Assembly: GCA_934364805.1 (NCBI GenBank)
Contig: CAKRMH010000007.1
Coordinates: 1-64,000, forward strand
Length of the DNA stretch: 64,000 bases
Source: an uncultured Lachnospiraceae bacterium
GTDB taxonomy: Bacteria > Bacillota > Clostridia > Lachnospirales > Lachnospiraceae
Reading direction: 5' to 3'
Positions 34,633-44,060 of this stretch are shown here, in pieces. The position numbers and the translations under genes were made by a program. Position 1 is the stretch's first letter. Every line of letters starts with the position of its first letter. The notes beneath the pieces were generated by a model, which saw nothing but the letters and a program-made list of their open reading frames with translations, searched no databases and was not told the DNA's origin.

Positions 34633-36024
34633 ATGGCACAGTTATGGGGAGGACGTTTCACAAAGGAAACAGACAAACTTGTTTACAATTTTAATGCATC
34701 AATTTCATTTGATCAGAAATTCTATAAAGAGGATATTGAGGGCAGCATTGCACATGTTACTATGCTTGGAAAAGTAGGAATTCTGACTGCGGAGGAAACG
34801 GAAGCGATTATCCGTACTTTAAAGGATATTTTATCGGAAGTTGAGAACGGAACGCTTGAGATCTCAGATGAATATGAGGATATTCACAGTTTTGTAGAGG
34901 CAAACCTGATTGATCGCCTGGGAGATACCGGAAAGAAATTACATACCGGACGAAGCCGTAATGACCAGGTGGCTCTAGATATGAGATTGTATACCAGAAA
35001 ACAGATCAAAGAAACGGACCTTGAGTTAAAGGAACTTTTAGAAACAATCTTAAAAATCATGAAAGAAAACACGGAAACCATTATGCCTGGCTTTACGCAT
35101 TTGCAGAAGGCACAGCCAATTACGCTTGCACATCATATGGGGGCATATTTTGAGATGTTCAAAAGAGACAGACTGCGTCTGCATGACATCTATGAGAGAA
35201 TGAACTATTGTCCGCTTGGATCCGGCGCACTGGCAGGAACCACCTATCCACTTGACCGTGAATATACAGCGGAGCTGCTCGAGTTTTACGGACCTACTTT
35301 AAACAGTATGGACGGAGTGTCAGATCGTGATTACCTGATTGAGTTTTTGTCTGCACTCTCCACGATCATGATGCATCTGAGCAGATTTTCAGAAGAGGTT
35401 ATTATCTGGAATTCCAATGAATATCAGTTTGTGGAAATTGACGATGCCTACAGTACCGGAAGCAGTATCATGCCGCAGAAAAAGAATCCGGATATCGCAG
35501 AGCTTGTAAGAGGAAAGACAGGACGTGTGTATGGTGCGCTGATGTCCTTACTGACCACAATGAAGGGCATTCCGCTGGCATATAATAAGGATATGCAGGA
35601 GGATAAAGAGCTGTCCTTTGACGCTATGGATACAGCAAAGGGCTGCATTGCATTGTTCAACGGCATGCTTGCAACCATGAAATTTAACAAAGACCGTATG
35701 AGAAAAAGTGCAAACAATGGATTTACGAATGCTACGGATGCGGCAGATTATCTGGTAAAACATGGAGTGCCGTTCCGTGATGCCCATGGCATTGTTGGAA
35801 GAATCGTTTTGTATTGTCTGGACAAAAATATTGCGATCGATGACATGTCTTTGGAGGAACTGAAGGCAATCAGTCCGGTATTTGAGGAAGACATTTATGA
35901 TGCGATTTCCATGGAGACCTGCGTAAATACCAGACTTACGATCGGAGCACCTTCAAAGAAGGCGATGGAAGATGCCATCCGTAAAGAGGAAGAATATCTT
36001 TCCAATGACTGGAAACATGAATAA
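34633..36024 (+). CDS. argH: Argininosuccinate lyase
   Basis: Cleaves argininosuccinate to arginine and fumarate in arginine synthesis. It has 463 residues, normal length. The fumarase/aspartase superfamily signature GSSIMPQKKNPD is complete, as are TGRSRNDQVALDMRLY and GFTHLQKAQPITLAHH. GAGG precedes the start. argG, the usual partner, is not adjacent; the gene follows queH instead. Confidence 0.98.
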   Translation: MAQLWGGRFTKETDKLVYNFNASISFDQKFYKEDIEGSIAHVTMLGKVGILTAEETEAIIRTLKDILSEVENGTLEISDEYEDIHSFVEANLIDRLGDTGKKLHTGRSRNDQVALDMRLYTRKQIKETDLELKELLETILKIMKENTETIMPGFTHLQKAQPITLAHHMGAYFEMFKRDRLRLHDIYERMNYCPLGSGALAGTTYPLDREYTAELLEFYGPTLNSMDGVSDRDYLIEFLSALSTIMMHLSRFSEEVIIWNSNEYQFVEIDDAYSTGSSIMPQKKNPDIAELVRGKTGRVYGALMSLLTTMKGIPLAYNKDMQEDKELSFDAMDTAKGCIALFNGMLATMKFNKDRMRKSANNGFTNATDAADYLVKHGVPFRDAHGIVGRIVLYCLDKNIAIDDMSLEELKAISPVFEEDIYDAISMETCVNTRLTIGAPSKKAMEDAIRKEEEYLSNDWKHE

Positions 36025-36056
36025 TCTTTTGAAAAAATAAAGAAAATAAGGGAGAC

Positions 36057-36110
36057 TCCGGCTTTTATCTGCATGTTTTGGTTAAATGTACTATAAAAGC
36101 CGGAATTTTT
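36057..36110 (+). terminator. Rho-independent terminator after argH
   Basis: TCCGGCTTTTAT (36057-36068) pairs with ATAAAAGCCGGA (36093-36104), followed by ATTTTTA. The loop is long (24 bases). Confidence 0.8.
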
Positions 36111-36269
36111 ATAGGAAATTGTGATAATTTGTTTCTTGCAATTTGTTTCCATATCAAGTAGTATGTTTGTTATAAAGACAGTTGTACGTAAGACACGGAC
36201 ATTGGTAATAGAAATGTGTTTTGGTATAAGCTCAGAGAATAATATATATAAGAAGAGGAGATTAGATTC

Positions 36270-37361
36270 ATGAGTGAGAAATTAAAAGTAGGTATTCTTG
36301 GTGGAACAGGAATGGTTGGACAGAGATTTATTTCGTTGTTAGAGAATCATCCTTGGTTTGAGGTTACAACAATTGCTGCAAGTCCAAGAAGTGCTGGTAA
36401 AACATATGAGGAAGCGGTTGGAGATCGTTGGAAAATGGACACACCAATGCCGGAAGCTGTTAAGAAGATCGTTGTTATGAATGTTAACGAAGTAGAGAAA
36501 GTCGCTTCAGAAGTTGATTTTGTATTTTCCGCAGTAGATATGACCAAAGAAGAGATCAAAAAGATCGAAGAGGAATATGCAAAAACAGAGACTCCTGTAG
36601 TTTCTAACAACAGTGCACACAGATGGACACCGGATGTACCTATGGTTGTTCCGGAAATCAATCCTGAGCATATGGAAGTGATCAAATACCAGAAAGAAAG
36701 ACTTGGTACAAAACGTGGATTTGTTGCTGTAAAACCAAACTGCTCCATCCAGAGTTATGCCCCGGTTCTTACTGCATGGAAAGAGTTCGAGCCATATGAA
36801 GTTGTTGCAACAACCTATCAGGCAATTTCTGGTGCTGGAAAAACTTTCAAAGACTGGCCGGAAATGGTTGGAAATATCATTCCATATATTGGTGGTGAGG
36901 AAGAAAAATCAGAAAAAGAGCCTCTCCGTATCTGGGGTCATGTAGATGCAGAGAAAAAGGCAATTGTTCCTGCAACTTCTCCGGTTATTACATGCCAGTG
37001 TATCCGTGTTCCTGTATTAAACGGACATACAGCAGCTGTATTTGTAAAATTCAAAAAGAATCCGACAAAAGAGCAGCTGATCGAGGCATTAAGAAACTAC
37101 AGCGGAGTACCACAGGAGTTAAATCTTCCAAGTGCTCCAAAACAGTTCATCCAGTATCTGGAAGAGGATAACAGACCACAGGTAAACTTGGATGTACAGT
37201 TTGAAAACGGAATGGGAATTTCCGTTGGACGTCTGAGAGAAGATACCGTATATGACTGGAAGTTTGTCGGACTTTCTCATAATACAGTACGTGGCGCTGC
37301 AGGCGGAGCTGTATTATGTGCAGAGTTATTAAAGGCACAGGGATATATCACAAAGAAATAA
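36270..37361 (+). CDS. asd: Aspartate-semialdehyde dehydrogenase, archaeal/fungal type
   Basis: Reduces aspartyl phosphate to aspartate semialdehyde, the branch point to lysine, threonine and methionine. It has 363 residues. The NADP-binding motif GILGGTGMVGQRF is at the N-terminus. The catalytic Cys lies in VKPNCSIQSYAPV, and NNSAHRW is typical of the archaeal-like class found in many Clostridia. It stands alone with its own terminator. The 245-base gap before it shows no lysine riboswitch or T-box that I can recognise. Confidence 0.97.
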   Translation: MSEKLKVGILGGTGMVGQRFISLLENHPWFEVTTIAASPRSAGKTYEEAVGDRWKMDTPMPEAVKKIVVMNVNEVEKVASEVDFVFSAVDMTKEEIKKIEEEYAKTETPVVSNNSAHRWTPDVPMVVPEINPEHMEVIKYQKERLGTKRGFVAVKPNCSIQSYAPVLTAWKEFEPYEVVATTYQAISGAGKTFKDWPEMVGNIIPYIGGEEEKSEKEPLRIWGHVDAEKKAIVPATSPVITCQCIRVPVLNGHTAAVFVKFKKNPTKEQLIEALRNYSGVPQELNLPSAPKQFIQYLEEDNRPQVNLDVQFENGMGISVGRLREDTVYDWKFVGLSHNTVRGAAGGAVLCAELLKAQGYITKK

Positions 37362-37388
37362 TAAGTGTCTGGACACATTCGGATACCG

Positions 37389-37435
37389 GGAAGAGCAGAT
37401 TCTGAAGCATATCAGATGATCTGCTCTTCCTTTTT
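37389..37435 (+). terminator. Rho-independent terminator after asd
   Basis: GGAAGAGCAGAT (37389-37400) and ATCTGCTCTTCC (37419-37430) form a perfect 12-bp stem followed by five T. Confidence 0.92.
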
Positions 37436-37527
37436 GTTGTGACAATTATTAAAGTATGATATAATTTATCACTATAAAGAACGGGTAATAACAGGTAAGG
37501 AACGAAAAATAAGTGCGGGAGGTTGTT

Positions 37528-38892
37528 ATGTTTACAAGGGAAACGGAGCTTCACAGACTGGAAGAGCTTTATAAGCATCCGGACAACGGGATTGCTGTTG
37601 TATATGGAAGAACGGACTGTGAAAAAGAACAACTGCTCATGCAGTTTACAGAGCATAAAAAGAAGTTTTATTATCGTTGCCGGCAGGCATCGCCAGATTG
37701 GCAGAGAATGATGATGGCAAAAGAGGTAACGTCCGTATTTGATGTTCATCTGTCTCAGAATACATATGATGAGTGCTTCAACCGTGTCAAAAGTGGTGAT
37801 CCGTCCAAGCTTGTGATCATCATTGATGAATTTCAGTACGCACTTAAAAAAGATCCGGAATTATGGGAGAGTATTCTTCGGTTAAAGAACAAAAAGCTGT
37901 ATCCTGGACCGGTACTGATTCTTTTGTGCAGCTCGTCGGTAGCCTTTGTGGAACATGAACTGCAGGATGTGCTTGGGGAGCGGGCATATCATAAGATCGA
38001 TCATGTTATGAAGATCAATGATCTGAGCTTTCTTGAAGTTGTACGAATGTTTCCGAGTTATCAGGTGAGCGAGTGTATAAAAGTTTATGGAATCTTAGGA
38101 GGTGTTGCCGGATATTTAAAGCAGTGGTATCCATCGGTTTCCTTGAAACAGAATATATGCAGGCTTGTTCTTTCTCCAGATGGCTATCTTTTTCAGAAAG
38201 CGGAGCAGCGGATCTCGTCCGAACTGAGAGAATTATCCGTTTACAATACAATCCTTGCAGCCATTGCAGCAGGAAATCATAAATTGAATGAGCTGTATCA
38301 TGTAACCGGTTTTTCCCGTGCAAAGATCAGTGTTTATATGAAAAATCTCGCAGCATTTGATGTGGTAGAGAAGGTGATCCCATTTGAAACCGGTGGATGG
38401 GATAATGCCAAGAAGGGAATTTACCAGATCAAAGACACGTATATTAATTTCTGGTATCGATTTGTTTATCCGCATCTGTCAGATCTTTATTGCATGAAAC
38501 CGGATAAATTTTATGATGTTTATATAAGAGAAGAATTGGATTCTTATCTGAATCACTGCTTTTTAAATGTCTGCAAGGAATATCTTGTACTGCTTGGCAG
38601 AATTGGAAAAACGCCAGTACCGATCCACAAAATCGGAAGCTGGATCGGTAAGACTGGAAATGTTGACATTGTGGCTCAGGATAAAGTGCGTAATACGGTT
38701 GTCGGATTATGCAATTGGGAACAGAAGGAAGTTACGGTGGAAATGCTGACACAAATGTTTTCAAACATGAAAAAAGCAAAAATTAAGGCAGTTCATTTTT
38801 ATGTATTTTCGGCGAGGGGATTTAGCAGCGAGATAAAAGAAATTGCAAAAGAAGACCCTCGTCTGGAGCTTGTGGATATGAATGAACTATAA
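37528..38892 (+). CDS. AAA-family ATPase (archaeal ATPase / DUF234 type) with altered Walker A
   Basis: A protein of 454 residues. The order is that of the archaeal-type ATPases: AAA domain (about 1-200), a winged helix (NHKLNELYHVTGFSRAKISV), then a C-terminal DUF234 nuclease-like domain with WIGKTGNVDIVAQ and VGLCNWEQKEV. Walker B is intact (LVIIIDEFQYA). The Walker A, normally GRRRVGKTELL, reads GRTDCEKEQLL and has lost the Gly and Thr around the Lys. ATP binding is therefore doubtful. GGGAGG lies 5 bases before the ATG. It is followed after 18 bases by topB. Function unknown. Confidence 0.85.
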   Translation: MFTRETELHRLEELYKHPDNGIAVVYGRTDCEKEQLLMQFTEHKKKFYYRCRQASPDWQRMMMAKEVTSVFDVHLSQNTYDECFNRVKSGDPSKLVIIIDEFQYALKKDPELWESILRLKNKKLYPGPVLILLCSSSVAFVEHELQDVLGERAYHKIDHVMKINDLSFLEVVRMFPSYQVSECIKVYGILGGVAGYLKQWYPSVSLKQNICRLVLSPDGYLFQKAEQRISSELRELSVYNTILAAIAAGNHKLNELYHVTGFSRAKISVYMKNLAAFDVVEKVIPFETGGWDNAKKGIYQIKDTYINFWYRFVYPHLSDLYCMKPDKFYDVYIREELDSYLNHCFLNVCKEYLVLLGRIGKTPVPIHKIGSWIGKTGNVDIVAQDKVRNTVVGLCNWEQKEVTVEMLTQMFSNMKKAKIKAVHFYVFSARGFSSEIKEIAKEDPRLELVDMNEL

Positions 38893-38910
38893 TGAAAGCA
38901 AAGAGGTAAA

Positions 38911-41900
38911 ATGGGTAAATCACTGATTATTACAGAGAAACCGTCGGTAGCTCAGGAATTTGCGAAGGTTCTTAGAGTAAGCGGAAGACATGATGGTTAT
39001 ATTGAAAACCAGGAATATGTAATTACATGGTGCGTTGGACATCTGGTTGGCATGGTATATCCGGAAGGATATGATATGAAATACAAAAAATGGAGGCTGG
39101 AAGACCTTCCATTTTTACCGGAAACCTATAAATATGATGTCATTAAAGACGTACATAAACAGTATGATGTAGTCCATCAGATGCTTCACAGAGAAGATAT
39201 TGACCGTGTGTACTGGGCTGGTGATGCGGGAAAAGAAGGACAGACGATCGAGGAAAATATCCGTAATTTCGGAGGCGTGCGGGAAGGCATGGAAGAACTT
39301 CGCGTCTGGATCGACTCGCAGACAGAGGAGGAGATCCAAAGAGGTATCCGCGAGGCAAAACCAATGTCGGATTATGCGAATCTTGGCAATTCTGGAATTA
39401 TGCGTACAATTGAAGACTATGCCATGGGAATTAATTTTTCCAGGGTAATGTCAGTGAAATATGGCAACCTGTTAAACAGTGCCGCAAATACATCCTCGTA
39501 TACGGCAATAGCTGTCGGAAGGGTCATGACCTGTGTGCTTGGAATGGTTGTGATCAGAGAACGGGAAATCCGCAATTTTAAAGAGACTCCATTCTATCGT
39601 GTAATTGGAAAATTTACAGAGAGTGAGATAGAAGGAGAATGGAAAACACAGGAACAGTCGAAATATTTTGAATCACCGCTTCTGTATAAAGAAAACGGAT
39701 TTAAGAAAGAGGAAGACGCAAAAGGTCTGATCGACAGCTTAAATGGACAGACTGCAAGAATAAAGTCGATCGATAAGACCATTTCCAGGAAAAAAGCACC
39801 GCTTCTTTTTAACCTTGCCGAACTTCAGGCGGAATGCTCCAAACGCTTTAAGATCAGTCCGGATCAGACGCTTCAGGTCGCACAGGATCTGTATGAGAAA
39901 AAGCTTACGACTTATCCAAGAACAGATGCGCGTGTTTTATCCTCTGCTGTTGCAAAAGAAATCTATAAAAATATCGGCCGGTTAAAAGGATTTGAACCGG
40001 TCACACCTTTTGTGGAACAGATTATGTCACAGAAACTGTATTCGGGAATTGCAAAAACATCTTATACGGATGACAGCAAAGTGACGGATCATTATGCGAT
40101 CATTCCGACCGGTCAGCTGACAGAGCTTGGAAGGCTGAATTCTCTGCAAAGAAGTGTATTTGAATTGATCGTCCGAAGATTTTTAAGCATTTTCTACCCG
40201 CCTGCGCAATATCAGAACGTCAAAATGACAGTAAGGGTGGAGAATGAGGAGAAAGCAGAAGAGTTTTATGCATCGGCAAGAGTGCTGAAGGAGAAGGGCT
40301 ATCTGGAGATAGCAGGCATTCCTGGGGAACAGGCAGAGAAAAAAGAAACGGTAGATCCGGCAGCACTTCTGGCTTTGGCAGATACCCTGAAACAGGGAGA
40401 TGAGATCCCGTGTATGGGATATGAAATAAAAGAAGGAAAAACATCGCCGCCGAAACGTTATACATCCGGTTCGATGGTGCTTGCCATGGAAAATGCCGGT
40501 CAGCTGATCGAGGATGAAGAACTCCGGGAACAGATCAAAGGATCTGGTATTGGCACATCTGCAACAAGAGCGGAAATTATCAAAAAACTTGTCCGGATCA
40601 AATATCTGAACCTGAATCCGAAAACTCAGATCCTGACACCGGAAAATCTTGGAGAAATGGTGTTTGAAGTGGTGCAGATGACAGTTCCGGCTCTTTTAAA
40701 TCCACAGATGACTGCGTCCTGGGAAAAGGGACTGGACGGAATTACAAAAGGTACTGTGGATTTTGCAGAATATCGCAGCAAACTGGAGGCATTTATCCGC
40801 AATGAGACATTGAAGATGATCAATGAAGATCTGAAGACACCGATAGCGGAAAAAATATCTGATTTTGCGGGCAAGGGAGCCAGAGGAGCAGGTGCCCGGA
40901 AAAAGATTGGTGTAAAATGCCCGGTATGCGGAAAAGAAATGGTCACGACTCCGTTTGGTTATGGATGCTCCGGATATAAAAATGATAAATCAGGATGTAA
41001 TTTTAACATCGGAGAGATTGCTGGCAAGGAGTTATCGGAGGAACAGGTGAAGGATCTGATCGAAAAAGGTGTTACGGAAACAATCCGTGGCTTTAAATCC
41101 AAAGCCGGAAAACGATTTGATGCCTGCCTGAGACTAAAAAAGGATGAAGAAAGCGGAAAGGTTTCTGCTGTCTTTGATTTTGATCATGCCGAACCACAGA
41201 AGCTGGATGATCTGTCCTGTCCGGTCTGTGGAGGAGATATCATCGTTACTCCATATGGTTATAGCTGCTGCAATCATAAGTATGGGAAAGAGGGAAGCTG
41301 TTCTTTTTCCGTTGGGAAGATTGCCGAGAAGTCATTATCCGAAGCGCAGCTGCGCCAGCTGATCGTCGAGAAGCATACGGATACGATCCGTGGCTTTAAA
41401 TCAAAAAATGGCAAGAAGTTTGATGCCTGCCTGAAGCTTGAGAAAGATGAAGAGGGGAAACTATCGATTGTTTTTGATTTTGACAATGTCGAAGCAAAGA
41501 AAGTGAAAGATGTGAAATGCCCGCTCTGTGGTGGTGATATCGTTGTTACCGCATTTGGATATGGATGTGCGAATTATCGTTACGGGGATGAGACAAGCTG
41601 CCGGTTTGCGATTGGAAAGATGGCAGATAAGTCACTTACGGAAAAACAGGTAAAGCAGCTTCTGACAGAGGGAAGAACAGAAACAATTTATGGATTCAAA
41701 TCCAAAAACGGAAAGAAATTCGATGGCCGCATCGCATTAAGAAAAGAGGATGATAAGATCACCGGATTGATGTTTGATTTTGAGGATCTGGAGAATAAAA
41801 AAGTCAAAGATGTGAAATGCCCGGTGTGCGGCGGTGCAATTGAAGTCAGACCGTTTGGATTCGCATGTGAGAACTATAAAAAAGAAGGCGATGCAAATTG

Positions 41901-42444
41901 TACATTTGCAGTTGGCAGGATCGCCAGTGTCAAGATCAAAGAGCAACAATTAAAACAGCTTTTAACAAATGGTAAAACAGATGTTATAGAAGGGTTTGTT
42001 GCAAAAACCGGAATGAAATTTGATGCACCGCTGAAACTTGGAAAAGACGGAAATATTGAATTTGATTTCCCGGAAAAACCAAAACCTGTAGATACGGAGG
42101 TTATATGTCCGAAGTGTGGACAGCATATGAAAAAATCCCAGTGGCAGTATGAGTGTGACTGCGGATTTAAAGTATGGCATACCGTAGCGGGTGTTCCGCT
42201 TACAGATGCCCTTGCAAATGAACTTTTTCAGACCGGGAAAACAAAATATAAGGTGGAGGGGTTTAAGTCCAAAGCCGGAAACCTGTTTGACGCCTGCCTG
42301 AAATTTGAAAACGACAGTATCCTGTTTGATTTTGATAATCCGGGTGCGCCAAAGGAGCCAGAAGAAGACAAAAAAGAGACTTCGGAACCGGAGCAGACAG
42401 AAGACCAAAATGTTTTGGATGCTCTTGAAAACAAGGAGCAGTAA
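38911..42444 (+). CDS. topB: DNA topoisomerase III (type IA) with five C-terminal zinc repeats
   Basis: Relaxes and decatenates DNA through a transient 5'-phosphotyrosine. The Toprim region shows ITEKPSVAQEFAKV and WAGDAGKEGQTIEEN. The active-site Tyr is in TTYPRTDARVL. Core enzymes are about 650-720 residues; this one has 1177. The extra C-terminus holds five cysteine repeats of the Toprim_Crpt type, starting at about residues 670, 770, 870, 970 and 1066. The first four are spaced exactly 100 residues apart. Each begins with CPxCG or a variant and contains GFKSKxGxxFDA. Chromosomal topoisomerases with such tails occur in Clostridia. No conjugation genes are nearby. Confidence 0.95.
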   Translation: MGKSLIITEKPSVAQEFAKVLRVSGRHDGYIENQEYVITWCVGHLVGMVYPEGYDMKYKKWRLEDLPFLPETYKYDVIKDVHKQYDVVHQMLHREDIDRVYWAGDAGKEGQTIEENIRNFGGVREGMEELRVWIDSQTEEEIQRGIREAKPMSDYANLGNSGIMRTIEDYAMGINFSRVMSVKYGNLLNSAANTSSYTAIAVGRVMTCVLGMVVIREREIRNFKETPFYRVIGKFTESEIEGEWKTQEQSKYFESPLLYKENGFKKEEDAKGLIDSLNGQTARIKSIDKTISRKKAPLLFNLAELQAECSKRFKISPDQTLQVAQDLYEKKLTTYPRTDARVLSSAVAKEIYKNIGRLKGFEPVTPFVEQIMSQKLYSGIAKTSYTDDSKVTDHYAIIPTGQLTELGRLNSLQRSVFELIVRRFLSIFYPPAQYQNVKMTVRVENEEKAEEFYASARVLKEKGYLEIAGIPGEQAEKKETVDPAALLALADTLKQGDEIPCMGYEIKEGKTSPPKRYTSGSMVLAMENAGQLIEDEELREQIKGSGIGTSATRAEIIKKLVRIKYLNLNPKTQILTPENLGEMVFEVVQMTVPALLNPQMTASWEKGLDGITKGTVDFAEYRSKLEAFIRNETLKMINEDLKTPIAEKISDFAGKGARGAGARKKIGVKCPVCGKEMVTTPFGYGCSGYKNDKSGCNFNIGEIAGKELSEEQVKDLIEKGVTETIRGFKSKAGKRFDACLRLKKDEESGKVSAVFDFDHAEPQKLDDLSCPVCGGDIIVTPYGYSCCNHKYGKEGSCSFSVGKIAEKSLSEAQLRQLIVEKHTDTIRGFKSKNGKKFDACLKLEKDEEGKLSIVFDFDNVEAKKVKDVKCPLCGGDIVVTAFGYGCANYRYGDETSCRFAIGKMADKSLTEKQVKQLLTEGRTETIYGFKSKNGKKFDGRIALRKEDDKITGLMFDFEDLENKKVKDVKCPVCGGAIEVRPFGFACENYKKEGDANCTFAVGRIASVKIKEQQLKQLLTNGKTDVIEGFVAKTGMKFDAPLKLGKDGNIEFDFPEKPKPVDTEVICPKCGQHMKKSQWQYECDCGFKVWHTVAGVPLTDALANELFQTGKTKYKVEGFKSKAGNLFDACLKFENDSILFDFDNPGAPKEPEEDKKETSEPEQTEDQNVLDALENKEQ

Positions 42445-42510
42445 GCATATAATGTAGTCGTTTGCGGGTGATGTTATACGCAAAAATGAGTTCGTGAAAG
42501 GAACAGCAAA

Positions 42511-43188
42511 ATGGAAAATGCAAAAATAATCAATCTGTATGACCTCAAAGAGACAATTGCAGGAGAATATCTTGCACAGTTTACGTATCCATGGGAAGCG
42601 TTAAAAGGAATCGCTGATTTTATCAGAGAACTGGGACCAACGCTGGATCCGGATAAATTTGAAAAAAGAGGCGAAGACATCTGGGTGGCGAAGTCGGCAA
42701 AAGTTGCACCTACTGCATGTTTAAACGGGCCTTTGATCATTGATGAGGATGCTGAGATCAGACACTGTGCATTCGTGCGTGGAAGTGCGGTCGTCGGAAA
42801 AGGATCGGTTGTCGGAAACTCTACAGAACTGAAAAATGACATTATATTTAATTCTGTTCAGGTGCCGCATTATAATTATGTCGGAGATTCTATCCTCGGA
42901 TATAAATCCCATATGGGAGCAGGTTCGATCACTTCGAATGTTAAATCGGATAAAACACTTGTCGTAGTCAAGGATAAATATGATTCAAAAGAAGAAATTG
43001 AAACAGGACTTAAGAAATTCGGAGCTATGCTTGGCGACTATGTTGAGGTAGGATGCAATTCCGTATTGAATCCTGGAACGGTAATTGGCAGACATTCCAA
43101 TATCTATCCACTCTCAAGAGTAAGGGGTGTGATACCTGCAGATTCTATTTTTAAAGATCAGGATCATGTTGTGAAAAAACACGATTAA
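42511..43188 (+). CDS. Left-handed beta-helix (hexapeptide) protein, sugar-nucleotide acyltransferase-like
   Basis: A protein of 225 residues. From about residue 60 it is a left-handed beta-helix made of hexapeptide turns (VAKSAKVAPTACLNGPLIID, then AVVGKGSVVGNST). GYKSHMGAGSITSNVKSDKT and NPGTVIGRHSNIYPLSRVRG follow. Similar proteins are often named UDP-N-acetylglucosamine pyrophosphorylase, but the pyrophosphorylase domain is absent; only the acyltransferase-like helix is present. The N-terminal 55 residues are helical. Substrate unknown. It follows topB by 66 bases with a weak GAAAGGAA site. Confidence 0.8.
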   Translation: MENAKIINLYDLKETIAGEYLAQFTYPWEALKGIADFIRELGPTLDPDKFEKRGEDIWVAKSAKVAPTACLNGPLIIDEDAEIRHCAFVRGSAVVGKGSVVGNSTELKNDIIFNSVQVPHYNYVGDSILGYKSHMGAGSITSNVKSDKTLVVVKDKYDSKEEIETGLKKFGAMLGDYVEVGCNSVLNPGTVIGRHSNIYPLSRVRGVIPADSIFKDQDHVVKKHD

Positions 43189-43292
43189 GTATTGGTTTGC
43201 AAATGATTTTTCGTTACATTTTTCGATATAATTCGAGTATTTGGTACTGGACTTATTGAGAAAAATATGCGAAAATAACTGCAGTATGTTAA

Positions 43293-43314
43293 ATTGCTAA
43301 CAAAGTTAGACAAT
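43293..43314. promoter_or_regulatory. Operator-like palindrome before the IscU-like gene
   Basis: CTAAC-AAA-GTTAG (43297-43309) is flanked by ATTG on the left and, after one extra A, CAAT on the right. The dyad lies 35 bases before the start codon and borders a TATATA. Size and position suit a repressor such as an Rrf2-type Fe-S regulator, but no regulator gene is nearby. The match is visual only. Confidence 0.4.
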
Positions 43315-43348
43315 ATATACAAAGCTATCAAGTGAAAGGAGTCTTATA

Positions 43349-44041
43349 ATGATTTACACTAAGGAAGTTGAAAACATGTGTCCTGTAGCTAAGGGCGCAA
43401 AACATGAACCAGCTCCTATCCCAGAAGAAGGAAAATGGGTTCATTCCAAAAAAATTGAAGATATCTCAGGATTTACACACGGTGTGGGCTGGTGTGCTCC
43501 ACAGCAGGGTGCCTGCAAATTATCTTTAAATGTAAAAAACGGTGTAATTGAAGAAGCTTTAGTTGAAACAATCGGATGTTCTGGTATGACACATTCCGCA
43601 GCTATGGCAGCAGAAATTTTACAGGGAAAAACAATTCTTGAGGCATTAAATACAGACTTAGTATGTGATGCTATTAATACAGCTATGAGAGAGTTATTCT
43701 TACAGATCGTTTACGGTCGTACACAGAGTGCTTTCTCTGATGACGGATTAGCAGTTGGTGCTGGTCTGGAAGACTTAGGAAAAGGACTTCGTTCCCAGGT
43801 TGGTACAATGTACGCAACAAAAGAAAAGGGTGTTCGTTACCTTGAGATGGCAGAAGGCTATGTAACAGGTATCGCTCTTGATGCTGACAACGAAGTAATC
43901 GGATATCAGTTCGTTTCCCTTGGAAAAATGACAGACTTCATCAAAAAAGGTGACGATCCTAATACTGCCTGGGAGAAAGCTAAAGGACAGTATGGTCGCG
44001 TAGCAGATGCAGTTAAGATCATCGACCCACGTGAAGAATAG
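43349..44041 (+). CDS. IscU/NifU-like iron-sulfur scaffold protein (GGGtGRT-associated)
   Basis: A protein of 230 residues. About residues 45-140 resemble the NifU/IscU N-terminal scaffold: Cys49 and Cys56 in WCAPQQGACKL, Cys77 in ETIGCSGMTHSAAM (matching the usual GCGSAIAS block) and Cys106 in DLVCDAIN. A further Cys11 lies near the start, and the last 80 residues are an extra domain (EMAEGYVTGIALDADNEVI). No cysteine desulfurase is adjacent. AAAGGAG precedes the ATG. Codon choice is strongly biased (Ala GCT, Gly GGT, Arg CGT) compared with its neighbours, suggesting very high expression. Co-transcribed with the GGGtGRT gene. Confidence 0.88.
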   Translation: MIYTKEVENMCPVAKGAKHEPAPIPEEGKWVHSKKIEDISGFTHGVGWCAPQQGACKLSLNVKNGVIEEALVETIGCSGMTHSAAMAAEILQGKTILEALNTDLVCDAINTAMRELFLQIVYGRTQSAFSDDGLAVGAGLEDLGKGLRSQVGTMYATKEKGVRYLEMAEGYVTGIALDADNEVIGYQFVSLGKMTDFIKKGDDPNTAWEKAKGQYGRVADAVKIIDPREE

Positions 44042-44060
44042 GAAAGGAGAAACGATAACA

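Noticed and set aside
36111..36269. Possible lysine riboswitch or T-box before asd
   Set aside because: The gap is short, and no conserved core or T-box sequence is visible.
38911..42444. topB taken as evidence of an integrative conjugative element
   Set aside because: No relaxase, type IV secretion, integrase or attachment site lies nearby, and the flanks are housekeeping-type genes.
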